NCBI RefSeq assembly: GCF_009730915.1
Contig: NC_052483.1
Coordinates: forward strand, 1,798,001-1,862,000
Direction: 5' to 3'
DNA length: 64,000 bases
Origin: Dioscorea cayenensis subsp. rotundata
Taxonomy: Eukaryota; Streptophyta; Magnoliopsida; Dioscoreales; Dioscoreaceae
In this document: piece by piece, positions 1 through 12,750 of the stretch
How positions within the stretch are numbered: the stretch's first letter is position 1
How the letters are laid out: each line of letters starts with the position of its first letter
Notes under the pieces: generated by a model
Databases searched by the model: none
What the model was told of the DNA's origin: nothing
The model's input: only the letters and a program-made list of their open reading frames with translations
Made by a program: the position numbers and the translations under genes

Positions 1-3000
1 CAGAAAGCAAATCAGGCTCAAGCAAATGCTGAAAAGGTTTTGTTTTAATAATATTAGAAAGTGTCTTCTTTCCTCAAAGTAGTTTTGCGGTCTTCATTAT
101 TCACCATAATTGGTAAGGAATGCTACAAACAACTAGTATCAAAGGTTTGTCTTGAAATACACTGATAGAAATTCTGCCATATAGTATACTATCTTTCTGA
201 GCCATCTATTGTAACCAAATTTTTGTTCAGGTGACTTTCTCGGTTCTTGCTCCAATTTGTAATTTTATAGGTTTGTTGAAATATTCTGCAAAATTGATCA
301 GATCTTGACACAGTTTATGGTATATTACTAAAAATAATGAACTGAAATATCAGTAAGCATTTGGTTTTTGATGGTATTTTAGTTGCTATGGTATTAGAGA
401 TACTGTAAGTTATATTTTGTAATTTATATGCTACGGTTGAGTTTCACGAATAGCATTCTATCAGAAGTTTTCTCAAGTTTTATCTGAAGATTATTCCTAT
501 TTGATTTTTGCAACAGATTTGCTTTATATTATACCCTGGAGACGAATCTGTGGAAGGGAAGAGTCTTCGTTTGAAACAACAATATACTCTATGCTCTGCT
601 TCTCTTCAAGATATTATTGCCCGTTTTGAGAGAAGATCTGGAAATCTGGTGAACTGGGAAGATTTTCCTGAAAAAGTTGCTGTTCAGATGAACGACACTC
701 ATCCGACTCTTTGCATTCCAGAGCTGATAAGGTTATTGGTCGACGTGAAGGGCTTGAGTTGGAAGGAAGCTTGGAGCATCACTCAGCGGTACTTTTCCAT
801 GTTTATGTTGATAATTGAATGGTGTTAACCCAATTCCTGGTTTCTTGTCTCTCTTGTTAATCTAAATGATCCAATTTCAATTTGGCGTATACAAAATCAA
901 TTGCTGCCCAAGAGCAGATATTTGTTATTCCTGCTCTTTTGTGCTTTGAAGGCCAACCTTTTGTTGTTGTTGTTACAAAAAAGCACATGCTTGTAATTAT
1001 AGTTATGTTGTCAAGACTCCATTCTAACTGAATAGTCTAACCTTCTCATTTGTTATTTATCTTTCAATTACTTATCTATTGGTTGCCATTACATTGTCTC
1101 TCTTTCTGTGAACTCCAATGCAGAACTATGGCATACACTAACCATACAGTTCTTCCCGAAGCTTTGGAGAAGTGGAGCTTGGACCTTATGCAGAAGCTGC
1201 TTCCTCGGCATGTTGAAATTATAGAAATGATAGATGAGGAGGTTGGGTGGTTTTTTCTTTGAAAACAAATGCATTTATCCCCGTGATGCAGACCTCTAAC
1301 TTTGTTTTGTGTATATAAACCAGCTGATGAATGAAATAATCTCCGTGTATGGGACAGAAGACCTTGGACTTTTGGAGCAAAAGCTTGTGCGAATGAGAAT
1401 TTTGGAGAATTTAGATTTTCCTGAACCAGTTGCCAAATTGTTTGTGAAACCAAAGAAACAAAAGGTTAAGTCAAAGGAAAAAATACTTGTGGAGTCCTTG
1501 CTGCCCTCTGATATAGTTGAAAATGAAGAATCTGAAGCTCAAGCTGCGTCTGAAGAAGTTGAAACAGAAGAAGTTGAAACAATAGAAGTTAAAACAGAAG
1601 AAGTTGAAACAGAAGAAATTGAAACAGAAGAAGCTGAAACAGAAGAAGTTGAAATAGTAGAAGAGGATCCTGCTGATAAAGATCCATCATTTCTAAAATC
1701 AGATCCTAAATTGCCAAAAATGGTCCGCATGGCCAATCTCTGTGTTGTAGGAGGGCATGCAGTGAATGGAGTTGCTGAAATTCACAGTGAAATTGTGAAA
1801 GATGAAGTTTTCAATGACTTCTACAAGGTAATCTTTATTGTATGGGTAATGTTCACTTTTTAATAAACTAAATACTATCTTGGTCAGTATCTGATGACTT
1901 ACATTTTATGGGTTTGCCACTGATTATCTAGCGCAAATTTTATATCTTCTTCTAGCTGTGGCCGTCAAAATTTCAAAACAAAACAAATGGAGTGACGCCA
2001 AGACGTTGGATCCGGTTTTGCAATCCAGAGCTTAGTAAAATTATAACCAAATGGCTTGGCACAGAAGACTGGGTCTTGAACACTGAGAAGCTTGGAGAAC
2101 TTAGACAGGTACTCTATTATCACCATATTTACTTGTAAAAAGAGTTTATCATCGACATGAACCAATAAAAGATGAAAGTTGAAACTCCATCATGCAACTC
2201 TTTAGTGTATGATTATATTCTTATCTCATCTGTTATCCGGATTAAACAGCTAGAGCATATTAGCTTGAATCAGAATGTTGAATTGATGGGTCTTGTACCC
2301 ATTACTTCTTCCCAGTTACGCAAATACCCAGTTTCTATTTATGTGTGGACATTCCCCATGATAGAAGGGGGCACCCATGTCTTAACTAGTGTATTTATAG
2401 GGCCCAGTGGAGGAATCAGTAGATGATATACTATGTCAAAAGTTTGCTGTTTATGAGATTTGGCAGATGCTCACCTTGCAGCAGTGTTAGATCGGCTGGT
2501 TGTGTTGTTAATAAAGTATTAGGAAAGAAACATTAGCTTCTATTTCATAGACTAAAAAAGTACAAAATACAGACCAAACTTAGCTTTTCCTTGAAAAATT
2601 ATGGTGGTTTTTGGATAGATCATATTGGTCGGTTGAGGCTAAGAAAAAAAAGTTAATCATGTTAATTCTTGCATTTGACTCTTACTCTGTGAATTAGTTA
2701 ATGCATTTGAAAGGCTGTATTAGCTTATTTGGAATAAGGTCCTTGAACCAGAATAAGCTGTGCCTGAGGTGTTTCTCTTAGCCTTAATTCTCCTTTTATT
2801 CCCTATCCAATCACTAGATAAGTGACTCATTCTTTCAACATATTCCTTTAACATTTGCATTCATTTTCCAAGTTTGTTCAACTAATTTTTTACCGTCCAT
2901 ATGTATTCGATTCCTTCATCTCCCTATCTTGTTCCTTCCTGTCACATATATAGTTATTTTTCCCCTTGTTCCATTTTCCTTTATTCCTTTAGAAATGTAA

Positions 3001-4763
3001 GTCTCAGGAGCATATCCGCTACTGATATTAAACTCTCACCTGATTATATCTTTTGTTTGCACCTGTGTTATTAATTCCCTAATTGTTTGGTCATTCTTTC
3101 TGAAGATGTTGATCTCTCAGGAGTTGACTATGCACCGTTGACAAATTTAATGCCATTTTCTAACAGTTTGCTGATAATGAGGATCTCCACAAGGAGTGGA
3201 AGGTTGCGAAGAGAAACAACAAGTTGAAGGTTGTTTCATTAATTAAAGAGAGAACTGGATATATTGTCAGTCCTGATGCAATGTTTGACATTCAGGTTGC
3301 TCATCCCGAACTTCTTTTTTCCTTTCCACTAAAAGCAAGGCCTGGATCTTTTGTGAAAGTTTGGGTTATTCTGTAATTTTTTTTTTAGGTGAAGAGGATT
3401 CATGAATATAAGCGTCAACTGCTCAACATCCTTGGAATCGTCTATCGCTACAAGCAGATGAAAGAAATGAGCGCCACAGAAAGGGAAGAAAAGTTTGTTC
3501 CTCGGGTCTGCATATTTGGAGGTAAAGCATTTGCCACATATGTACAGGCAAAGAGGATAGTGAAGTTCATAACAGATGTTGCAGCTACTGTCAATAATGA
3601 TCCAGACATTGGAGATCTTCTGAAGGTAAGTGCATATCTACTGTAAGTTTTATTCCCCTATTTTAATAACTGTGACTTGATCTGTTTTAACCATTTAACT
3701 GCTGCTGAGACATTGTATTTTATCCTCATTGTTCCACATCCTCTTTGAAAGTGAATATGTATAGACTTTTTGTTGGCTGTATGACCTATGCAAAAATCTA
3801 ATCTTATGGATACTTAAAAGTATGGTTTCTCTTCTCAGGTTGTTTTTGTTCCTGATTACAATGTTAGCGTTGCAGAAGCACTCATTCCAGCAAGTGAATT
3901 ATCTCAGCATATTAGGTAACATGTCCACTTCACTGTTGCTTTCAATTACACCCTTGTTCGTTGGTTTAACTTTTCTAAGCCGAAGAGAATTCAATATCCC
4001 GATAATGATTATTTAATGCAAAATGCTAAGTGGAATCAGCGAGCAATGAATCTCTCATTCTTCTTCTGTCTTCAGCACTGCTGGAATGGAGGCTAGTGGG
4101 ACTAGCAATATGAAATTTTCGATGAATGGCTGTGTTCTGATCGGAACCTTGGATGGAGCCAATGTCGAGATAAGGCAAGAAGTAGGCGAGGATCAACTTT
4201 TTCCTGTTCGGTGCCTTTTGCTCATGAGATTGCTGGCTTAAGGAAAGAAAGAGCGGCTGGAAAGGTATCTGCTCTTGAACTGAAAAACATCCAAAGAACG
4301 ATGCAACTGAATTTCAACCATATGCTTGACTATGGCATTTTGGCTGCAGTTTGTGCCAGACCCACGGTTTGAAGAAGTTAAGAAATTCATTCGCAGTGGT
4401 GCCTTCGGAACTTATAACTACGGAGAACTGATGGGGTCTTTAGAAGGAAACGAAGGTTTCGGGCGTGCAGATTATTTTCTCGTCGGCAAGGACTTCCCGA
4501 GTTACATCAAATGCCAAGAGCAGGTTGACAAAGCATACAGAGATCAGAAGGCAAGTATCATATAAAAAAGAAACCATCTTCAGGAATGTATTTGAAGTGT
4601 TTCTTTACTATATGCCTAACGAATTTTTTTTTTCTTCGATGAGCAGAAATGGACTCGAATGTCAATCTTGAACACGGCAGGTTCTTACAAGTTTAGCAGC
4701 GACCGGACAATTCATGAATACGCGAAGGAGATTTGGAGCATTGAACCTGTTTTGCTGCCATGA
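1..4763 (+). CDS. PHS1: Plastidial alpha-1,4-glucan phosphorylase (L-type), 3' part, frameshifted in one exon
   Basis: PLP-dependent phosphorolysis or extension of alpha-glucans in plastids (starch metabolism). Exons read from splice sites and frame: 1-36, 517-788, 1124-1241, 1324-1827, 1956-2108, 3167-3295, 3389-3625, 3839-3915, 4076-4264, 4350-4550, 4647-4763. All junction phases agree except inside 4076-4264. The sequence shows [52 protein letters not shown] and the PLP-lysine motif [10 protein letters not shown]. Exon 1324-1827 holds the acidic insertion (L78 type) that separates plastidial from cytosolic isozymes, which is why I call the L form. The 5' two-fifths or so of the gene is outside the window. 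Exon 4076-4264 is 189 nt where the flanking phases require 187: two single-base excesses near 4193 and 4215-4219 lead to TAA near 4239. The gene is therefore either a recent pseudogene or mis-assembled; the rest is intact and conserved. The intron 4551-4646 has a GC donor. Confidence 0.93.
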
Positions 4764-5795
4764 GAAAGTATCACTTGGATAGAATTTATTAGCTGAAAAA
4801 CAAGTGATGAACTTTCTTTTTCTCTGTTTATTTTGTATGAGAAAATGGTTATGATAGTTTGTGTTAGTATGCAGGCAGCCACAATAAGCAAATAAACATG
4901 AATTGCAGGTCTCTTTCACTGTGTACAAACATATGGAAAGAGTGAGTATGATCAGAGAGTTCAGTGGTGTAAAAAAAGGTAAAGATGAAGTTGTTCATCT
5001 TTTATGTATAATTTTTGGATATCTGGTTGTAATCTAATAAGAGAGTATTTATTTTATCTACTGATGATGTTCCTTTTTGCCTTAATTTCTGGTTGTAATT
5101 TTACTTAAAATGGAGTTTTTTCTTGCATACCCCTGCAAAAGTGGGTTATTGCATACTTATCTCTTGAATAATTGCCATTTTTGTTTTTGTTAATTTCTTA
5201 TCAGTAATCGGTTAAAAATTTGTATAAAAAATAAATTATCAACTTACTTTATATACAAATATAAGTTTTACACATAAAATATAGAAGCAATTTTCTATTT
5301 AAAATTAGATTTACTGTATTGCCTACAGGTCCCGGGTCCTGAAATCAAAACCTATGTAAGATGAAAATAAGGTGTTATTGAGCTTGAGAGAGCGGTGTTA
5401 TTAAACTTGTGAACGCTCCACATTTCCTTATCACCTAGTGAAAATAAATAAATAAATAAATTATGATTTTTAAAATTATTTTTTACTTATGTGGATTATG
5501 TAACTGTTAATGCAGCTTGATCAATTTATGCTCCATGAAACACTCATAAGTTTGCATTTAAACAACAGAAGGAAAGATATTAATAAATTTAGAATAATTT
5601 TACAGAACATCAAATACAACATTTGATTTTTACATTGGAAAAAACAATATATATATATCAATGAGAAAATTAACATATTAAACCATGTATAGCAGGCCTC
5701 ACATTTGAGCTCTCAAAAAGCATGACAAGGCCTCTTCACATCCCTCCGTGGAATCACTTCAATTCTTACCCTTTTCTATGTTATCATAAACCTTC
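4764..5795. other. Intergenic region between two convergent genes
   Basis: About 1 kb of AT-rich DNA holding the 3' UTRs and polyadenylation regions of the phosphorylase gene (left, plus) and the coiled-coil gene (right, minus). It contains a short (AATA)n run near 5445 and a (TA)n run near 5650. I see no coding signal. Confidence 0.6.
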
Positions 5796-8513
5796 TCAAG
5801 CATGCCATGGCACAAGAGGCCAATGTGATTCGTTCTCTCCGCAAATGTTATTCGATGTCGATGATTTGGAATCTGCAGAAGCTATTTCCAGTTTGGTTCC
5901 CAAATGGTATCCCTGCCGAAGATGAGAGAAAAAAATCTCAGTGACTGACAAATAAGGGTCAATTATCAGAAAGGAAGACAACATTGTCCGATAAGCAGTG
6001 TGTGTTCGATCAATGGCAAAACCAGCCACAAAGATTGATTTGCTATGACACAAGGTTCGGCTAATTTGAGTTCGGTTTTCCAGTATGACTCTTAACATAC
6101 ACTCCAGATAAAATTTAATATCTAATGCAGGCAACACAATGAAGAACTGCACTTGTGATGGAAAGAAAAACTCTTACCTCTAATTCCTCTTTCAATTGCC
6201 TGATCTCCATGGATCGTATTTCAAGTAGATCATGTGCTTCGTGGAGACGTCGAAGAGCAGAGCTAGATTTTTCCCGCTCCTTTCGCAACTTGTGGAAAAC
6301 AAAAGTATAAAGTCATGATGTCAAGGATTTAAACATTAACACCTTCAGAGGCTTAAAAAAGTAATCATACATATATATATACCAGTGACTCCAACTCTTG
6401 AATCCGCAAAAGTGATGCTTGTTCAATACAAGCTCGGCGTTTACATTCTTCCTCTAGCATGCTTGTAATTTGGTACCTCAGTTCAGCCATTTCTTGGGTT
6501 AAATCTTCGGCTTCTTCCTTTGCCTTAAGCTTTTCTACCCGTAGTTCTTCCTAACATGAAGAGATGAAGTTGATCTTAAGAATGAAATTAACTTCCATTG
6601 ACCAAAGGAAAATTCAGGTCTAGTATCAGACCTTAAGCTGCTTAACTAGAAGTTCAGATTCATTGATCTGACTCGACATTTTCTCAATCTCGATCTTTAA
6701 CTTATCATCCTGAGCTGTAACAACAGCCAGTTTCGAAAGGAATGGACCCAAGACTTCTCCACAAGCACTTCAGAAACATCATTATTAATTACTACTAGTT
6801 CAGTGACTTAAAATTAACACCCAAATAAAAAAAAAGGCTTAATGGCAAATTTAAACCTAAGATGATCCAACTTCTACGAGCAATTTCTGCTTACCATGTC
6901 TCATTAGCAAGTAGGAACTCATTTCTTGACTCATGTGATAAACAATGATCGTATTCATCAGTGAACAAACTACTATTTTGTTTCAGCCACTTGTCAAGTA
7001 GCTCTCCAACTTTACAAAAAGATTCACCTGTAATCCTCTTTGACATTCTCAGATTCTCCTGCAAGACTGTCTTCTCTTGCTCAAGATGGCTAATCTCTTC
7101 TTCGGCCTCTTGAAGCCGGAGTTCAAATTCTTTCAACTGTCGATTTAGTTCATCATTCTCAGCCACAGCATCCTGACTTATCCTCTCAGCTTCAATGCAT
7201 CTCTGCTCTAAGGCTGTTACACTAAGTTTAATGCTCTCTACTTCACACTCAGAATCCAAAGAGATGGATGACACCGATGTCTCCAGTTGCTCAATCTGAA
7301 AAACAGAGTCTTGCAGCGCTTCTTCTCTATGTTTCAATTCCTGCATCAAAATCAACCGTTGTGACTCTGACCGCACAAGTTCCTCACTCAAAAGATTTAT
7401 TTTCTCATTCAATTTGCCCATTGCTGCCAGCTTCAATTCAAGACTGTGTACATTCTCAGCCATGTAATTAGCTTCAACATTCCTCAAATTTAGTTGATCC
7501 TGCAAGTAACCTGTACTATACAACTTAATCAAATGTAGAATGATATTTAAAGTTTGAACAAACTGAAAAAAAAAAGGCTGAAATGCACCACATTATGGAT
7601 TCATAAAAACAGTAGTAACATACAGAAAGCATAACCATATGCATTCAAGAAAGATCACAGCTCCTAATGCGATGCATGTAGCATGCTTGACCATAAGCAA
7701 TTTTTGCACCGAAAGTTCTATGTTCACTACCTATTTCCTGTGAACAGTTCCTTAGCTCCTTTTCCAATTCCTCAACATATCTCCTGTCTTCAAAGTGCCA
7801 TGATAATTGTGCATTTGCATTTGATTCCAACCTCTGCATGGAAAAAACATAAATAGGATTCAAAGTTTAGCTAGTTATTTACTAGAAGTTCTGAACACAT
7901 ACAGTTCAATAAACAATGTAATTCCATCCATTGTTCAAAACAGATTTTAATCTCCTTCTCACATTTTTCGGAAAAAAAGCAACTTCATCAAAATTCATGC
8001 TAAATATCTTCTATCTATTCAACAACAAAAACCTTTTAAAGAAAAGAATATTGGTTAGACAGTCTTCACACGCACTAATGCACAAAAAGATTAACCTAAA
8101 ACATAATATGATTCTATATCTTCAGAATTCAAATGAATTCAGTGCCACTTAATCCAAATAAATCCAATCCATATATGCCATTACCAAGACCAAGTAAGCA
8201 TAACAAAAGAACTATACTCAATGAAATGTATACATAAGAAGCAACCTAAACACCTTTAAGAATCGAGAAACAAGTGAAATAAAGTTAAAGTTATAGACAT
8301 CAACATAACTAATACAACAAAAGCCACACATCAATCCAAAATCAGGAACATCATGAAAATTCCTTTTAAAGAAAAGGATTACATAGGTCAAAATCAAGAT
8401 GAAAAAGACCAAATTGTCAAAATATGCAATAGCAAAAGCACGTATTGTCACAATGTCACCTCTTTGCAAATGATTCTTTGCCTCAAGAGTTCCACAGCAT
8501 CCGCAGTAGACAT
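5796..8513 (-). CDS. Long coiled-coil protein of unknown function, about 434 aa
   Basis: Seven coding exons on the minus strand join in frame: 8513-8460, 7833-7731, 7510-6895, 6767-6632, 6550-6383, 6288-6178, 5912-5796. The ATG sits directly after a splice acceptor (TATGCAG/ATG), so the first exon is entirely 5' UTR. For the third exon the acceptor at 7510 (AGTACAG/GTTAC) is the one that keeps frame; the nearer CAG at 7500 does not. The protein starts MSTADAVELLRQRI, is rich in Glu, Leu, Lys and Arg with long heptad-like stretches over nearly its whole length, and ends in a Ser- and Asn-rich tail (LVPWHA). I see no signal peptide, no membrane segment and no catalytic motif. It resembles plant 'myosin heavy chain-like' or golgin-like coiled-coil proteins, but I do not recognise the family. 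It is convergent with the phosphorylase gene, about 1 kb apart. The structure is well supported; the function is unknown. Confidence 0.82.
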
Positions 8514-8607
8514 CTGCATAGAACCATCCAACATTCAATTAAAAACCACCTTTTTTTAGATAATAACATAATCAAACCCGGGAACTTCATATAAATCAAA
8601 TACAAAC

Positions 8608-8960
8608 CTATATTATTTTGACACCAACAAGAATGCAAGCAAAAAAGCTCTCCTTTTTCCGCACCACCGACCGAAAAAGAGGAGAAAATAGAGAAATCAA
8701 AGAAATCAAAGACCAGGAACTTGGAAGTTCAGAAAGAAAGCATCGAATCGTTGAGGAGTGAGAGCAAAGAGAAGGGAAAGGGTCAAAAAGGAACCACTTT
8801 TTCCGACCCAGCAAACCTCTTTTTAGGGATTTGGAATCCAATATGGCAGGAAAATCAGGAATAGAGAATGAGAATTCGCTGGGAATCGAAGAAAAGCTCA
8901 GGGATTGGAAAAGAGGAAGAGGATCAATTTAGGCGTAGGATTGGGATTAAGGAAATTAGG
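8608..8960 (-). other. 5' UTR exon and probable promoter-proximal region of the coiled-coil gene
   Basis: Reading the minus strand, a pyrimidine-rich leader runs from about 8960 to a donor-like site near 8608 (AATATAG/GTTTGT). It is followed about 90 bp later by the acceptor in front of the ATG at 8513. Sequence beyond about 8980 turns abruptly into poly-T and AT-rich intergenic DNA. The exact transcription start cannot be read from sequence alone. Confidence 0.45.
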
Positions 8961-8999
8961 GTTTCTTAGGGCGGGGGAACTATTTGGTCCCAATTTTTT

Positions 9000-9664
9000 T
9001 CACAATTTGTTATTTTAGGTTTTTTTTTTAAAACAAACAATTATTAATTAGATATTTATCATTCTTTCTTAAATTACCATTTTAGCCTTCTTCATTAGAT
9101 GCTCAGTTGTTAATTGTTGTTATTGTGGGAAAAATAATAATAATAATATATATATATATATATATATATAATACCCAGAATAGTCCTTTGTTATAAGTAA
9201 GAATCCAATGTTTTTTTTTTAAAGAATTTTTTATAATATTTTAATAGTTTTTTATTTTTTTTAAGATTTTTAATAATATTTTTTTTTAATTTTTTTTAAT
9301 ACTTTAATAATATTTCTAATAATATTTAATGTCACGTCATTTTTACTAACCGAAATTCCAATTAAGAAAAGCAACCATGTAATGAACTTTTTCTAAACCC
9401 CTAAAGACCAATACATTATGAATATTATTAGAAATAGGCATATATAAGAAGATATTGTTTTACTCGCATACTTTTGATGTGACTTCACTGACTTGTCCAT
9501 ATTTTTATAAATATATATATATATATATACATGCAATTTTCCACTCCAAAATAAGTTTTAAAATGTTTCTAAACTACTAAAAAAATCATATGTTTGTTTA
9601 TCCACCTCCACAAATCTCTAAGATTAAAATTCACACAAATTATAAGCTCATTGATAAACTCATA

Positions 9665-9706
<42 letters not shown>

Positions 9707-10100
9707 AAAAGTAATCTGGGACGTTGACAAGAACACCCCCAAATAATGAAAAGGTTGAGAGAGAATTTGATAGAGAGCGATATGAACAAATAACATAGTG
9801 AATAGTAGACATAACAGTATGAAAACAGTGTACCGGCACTCATGTTCTTGGTGTGTTTTGTGTGTATAGCTTATGCCTGGTTGCACCCCGCTGTGGTTGA
9901 GATTAATTCAATAACTATTACGACTGACGATTTCGATTCGGGATCAAAAACATCTCATGAACTATCTAACAAGATAAGAAAACCTATTGACTGGAGATGA
10001 TCGTCACCGCTGATTATCCAGAAATGAAAAATTACCATGCATCGATTTCATTTAACCATGCATAGATTTCATTTCTACTTACGTCCTTAGAAAACTGAAC

Positions 10101-10145
<45 letters not shown>

Positions 10146-10222
10146 TGACTATGCAAATATTGGGATAATTTTATTATTTAAAAGCATTTTTTATTTATCA
10201 AAATAAAACTAAGTCCAAGAAA
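9000..10222. other. AT-rich intergenic DNA with TA microsatellites
   Basis: No supportable gene. There are long poly-T tracts (9000-9300) and perfect (TA)n microsatellites near 9147-9170, 9515-9530, 9670-9700 and 10112-10141. The stretch from about 9700 to 9850 is related, in reverse orientation, to 15720-15870: CTCTCTC-rich sequence next to a GGGACGTT/AACGTCCC core, each copy bordered by a (TA)n tract. Confidence 0.5.
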
Positions 10223-10620
10223 TAGGGATGTTAATGGGAATGAAAATTCACTAGAAAATATATTTCCCGGCCCCAACCCTCACTTGACCTGGGATACAAA
10301 AAAAAAAAGTTTTCTCATCCTCGTCCCTGTATGGATTACCTGAATTCAGGATTTCCCGTCCTTGATTTTTTTAATCTATTTATGCTATTTTACTATATAA
10401 ATACATCAAATATATTTTTTTTAATAAAATATATTTTTATTTAATATAAATAATTTATATATATATATATATATATACATTATATATTCGGAAACAGGAC
10501 GAGGCAAAAAAGGGATTCCCCATCCCTGACCTTGGCCCGTTCCCAAAATTTTAGTCTCGGCCTTGGCCCCATCGAGGCAGGAAATCAAATACTCGGATCA
10601 GGAATAAATAGGCAATCCTA
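10223..10620 (+). mobile_element. hAT-like non-autonomous element (MITE family A)
   Basis: The block begins TAGGGATGTTAATGGG and ends GGCAATCCTA, so the outermost bases form short imperfect inverted ends (TAGGGAT.. and TAGGATT..). Its interior is GC-richer than its surroundings and contains CCCGTCC, CCCCATCC and CCCGTTCCC motifs. The same sequence style occurs at 30316-30568 and 31795-31975. I see no open reading frame and no clear target duplication here. The hAT assignment rests on the better-preserved relative at 30316-30568, which has an 8-bp duplication. Confidence 0.5.
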
Positions 10621-11109
10621 GATAATTACATTAAAAACAAATAAAAAATTAACAAGGGTATATATATGTAAATATGTAAAGATTTACTCATATTTATAGA
10701 TTAAAGAAGCACACTTTTTGAGCACGCGAGCAAAGGAATAACAGGAGCTCAGAAGACTGTTTCTATAGAAAAAAAAATATAAATAAGTTCAGGTAGTTAA
10801 ATGCAAATACGAAAAATTTCAGGTAGCTGTAGTTGAGAAAGAAAGTTCAGCTAACAATACCAATATTCAGTGAATCAGTACTACATAATAATAATAATAA
10901 TAATAGTACTTCCTGATTTAGATTTGATATATTTTCAATCTCATGTGATAAACCCTGAGCAAAAAAGATTCAACTCTGCCAATAAAATTTGTATCCATAA
11001 ATAGAGTATTAAATTCAGCTCAATTTCCCAGTCAAAATGCAAATTGAATCTCAGAAATGTAATTTTTTTCTGAATTTTTACAACCTTGTCAAAGCACATT
11101 ACGGTGTTT

Positions 11110-11445
11110 GTGTACAGGTTAAGAAGCATGGATATAGACACAGTGACATGATACGATATGGGCACGAGTAATTTTTAAAAATTAAGGACACGAGTATGAC
11201 AGGACACAGCTATAAAAAAATATTATATATTTATATAAAATATTTATTATAAATATAAATCTATATAGTTTTTATGTAGTATATGTTGTACATTTACTTA
11301 GTGATTAATTTAGTGATCTTGTATGTTGGGAAGTAATTAGAGAATATACATGAATAATTTAATAAAATCATTTACAAAGCATATGAGTGTCTGGAGTTGT
11401 CCACGATGTGTCCGGGCATGGGTATGTCAAGCTCTACAGGATACA
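11110..11445. repeat. Probable dispersed repeat with GACAC/GTGTC-rich ends
   Basis: The left part is rich in GACAC, GGCACGAG and ACACGAG; the right part carries the complementary style (GTGTCTGG, GTGTCCGGG). An AT-rich core lies between them (11210-11390). This arrangement resembles a degenerate terminal-inverted-repeat element. I could not define exact ends or a target duplication. Confidence 0.3.
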
Positions 11446-12391
11446 TAATTTACTGCATTCAGTGATAGAGATTGATGAACAGTGAGATAAGAAATTTTAT
11501 CTGCAGAAAAACTATGAACTTCATGTTCAAAGATACAAAGTTTAATTATTACTGCATTCCTTAAAGTTTCGCGATACATTGGAATAAATTAGTTTACTGT
11601 GAAACTTTATCTGCAGAAAACATTCAACTATGATCAATTCAATTCATTTAAAGAGCTAATATTGCTGCATTCAATGACAAAGTTTTGCTTAATATTCAAT
11701 GAAGGAAAAAGTAGATGAATGGTCAAAATGAATTGAATGGCAAAGCTTAGTATTTAGGACATGAAAGCAAACCTGCTGCCTGGTACAATTTCATCCATAG
11801 GTCTTGTGAAATAAAAAAAATTGTAAGACATAACATAACCATTGATGCACATCAAAAGAAATCATTTTCAAATGTCATTCTCAACCTAATCTATTCCACT
11901 GTATGAGGATCACCTTCGCATGAGCGATAGGCTTCACTAATGCTTCAGTGGTCCTACACGATGCTTTCGATATTTCTTTTCATGCTGAATGAATGTGAGA
12001 AAGCAAAAGAAAACTATGGATGCTGTCATTGTATATTGTCGTCAAAGCAAAATTTTAACAAAAATGAAATTACATACAATGTTTCACATTTTTTACTAAA
12101 CAAACAAGTTCAAATGATATGACATCAAAACTGAATTTGAAAAAATTCAGTTTTCAATTCAATGTGTATAAGATTAAAAAGAGATTGATTATATGCTATA
12201 CTTACATAGAAACAAAAGTACGATAAAAGCAAACTCCTTTACTGATGCATTTCCACACAAGAATAGACATTAATTCAAAGTGAATAAGATTAAAAGCGAG
12301 ATATAAGTCTATTTATCGACGCGTAATGAGAGCCAAAAAGTTCAGAAAAGAATGGAAACTTTCAACAAGAAGCATAATAAGCATCTTTGCT

Positions 12392-12538
12392 TCAACTCAA
12401 TTGGTACATCCCCCCATTCAATTGAGCAAAATTCCGAGGTAACCGCGAGAACAAGTCGGCAGGATCGACAGCCCACAGACAAGAAGAGCTTTTCGCTTTT
12501 TTAAAAAGCCATACAGGCTGATCAAAGGTCCTTATCAT
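12392..12538 (-). CDS. Doubtful 48-codon ORF or terminal exon, unknown
   Basis: On the minus strand an open frame runs from ATG at 12538 to TGA at 12392. It contains the stretches TFDQPVWLFKKAK and VDPADLFSRLPRNFAQL, a composition that looks more like protein than the AT-rich surroundings. I do not recognise it. It could be the last exon of a small gene whose preceding exon is at 12847-12751, but the phases I inferred do not join cleanly. It could also be chance or a decayed transposon fragment. Confidence 0.22.
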   Translation of the reverse strand: MIRTFDQPVWLFKKAKSSSCLWAVDPADLFSRLPRNFAQLNGGMYQLS

Positions 12539-12750
12539 TCTTTAACCCAACACTAACTATATGCTCCATATCTAAATGTGATTTCATTTGTTTGTAATAT
12601 AAGACTTTTTTTTTTTCTGATAACTAGATTGATGCATGAACAAAATGAGTTTGTACATATTATGCTTTTTCATGATCCCAATTGAGAAAACTTCGATTTC
12701 TTTCAAACAAAGTGGCCTTTCATTACTGACAGTGGATAAATAATCCTAAC

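Noticed and set aside
1539-1736. Minus-strand open frame rich in Ser, Thr and Val
   Set aside because: It is the antisense shadow of the acidic pentapeptide repeat in the phosphorylase exon and has no independent signals.
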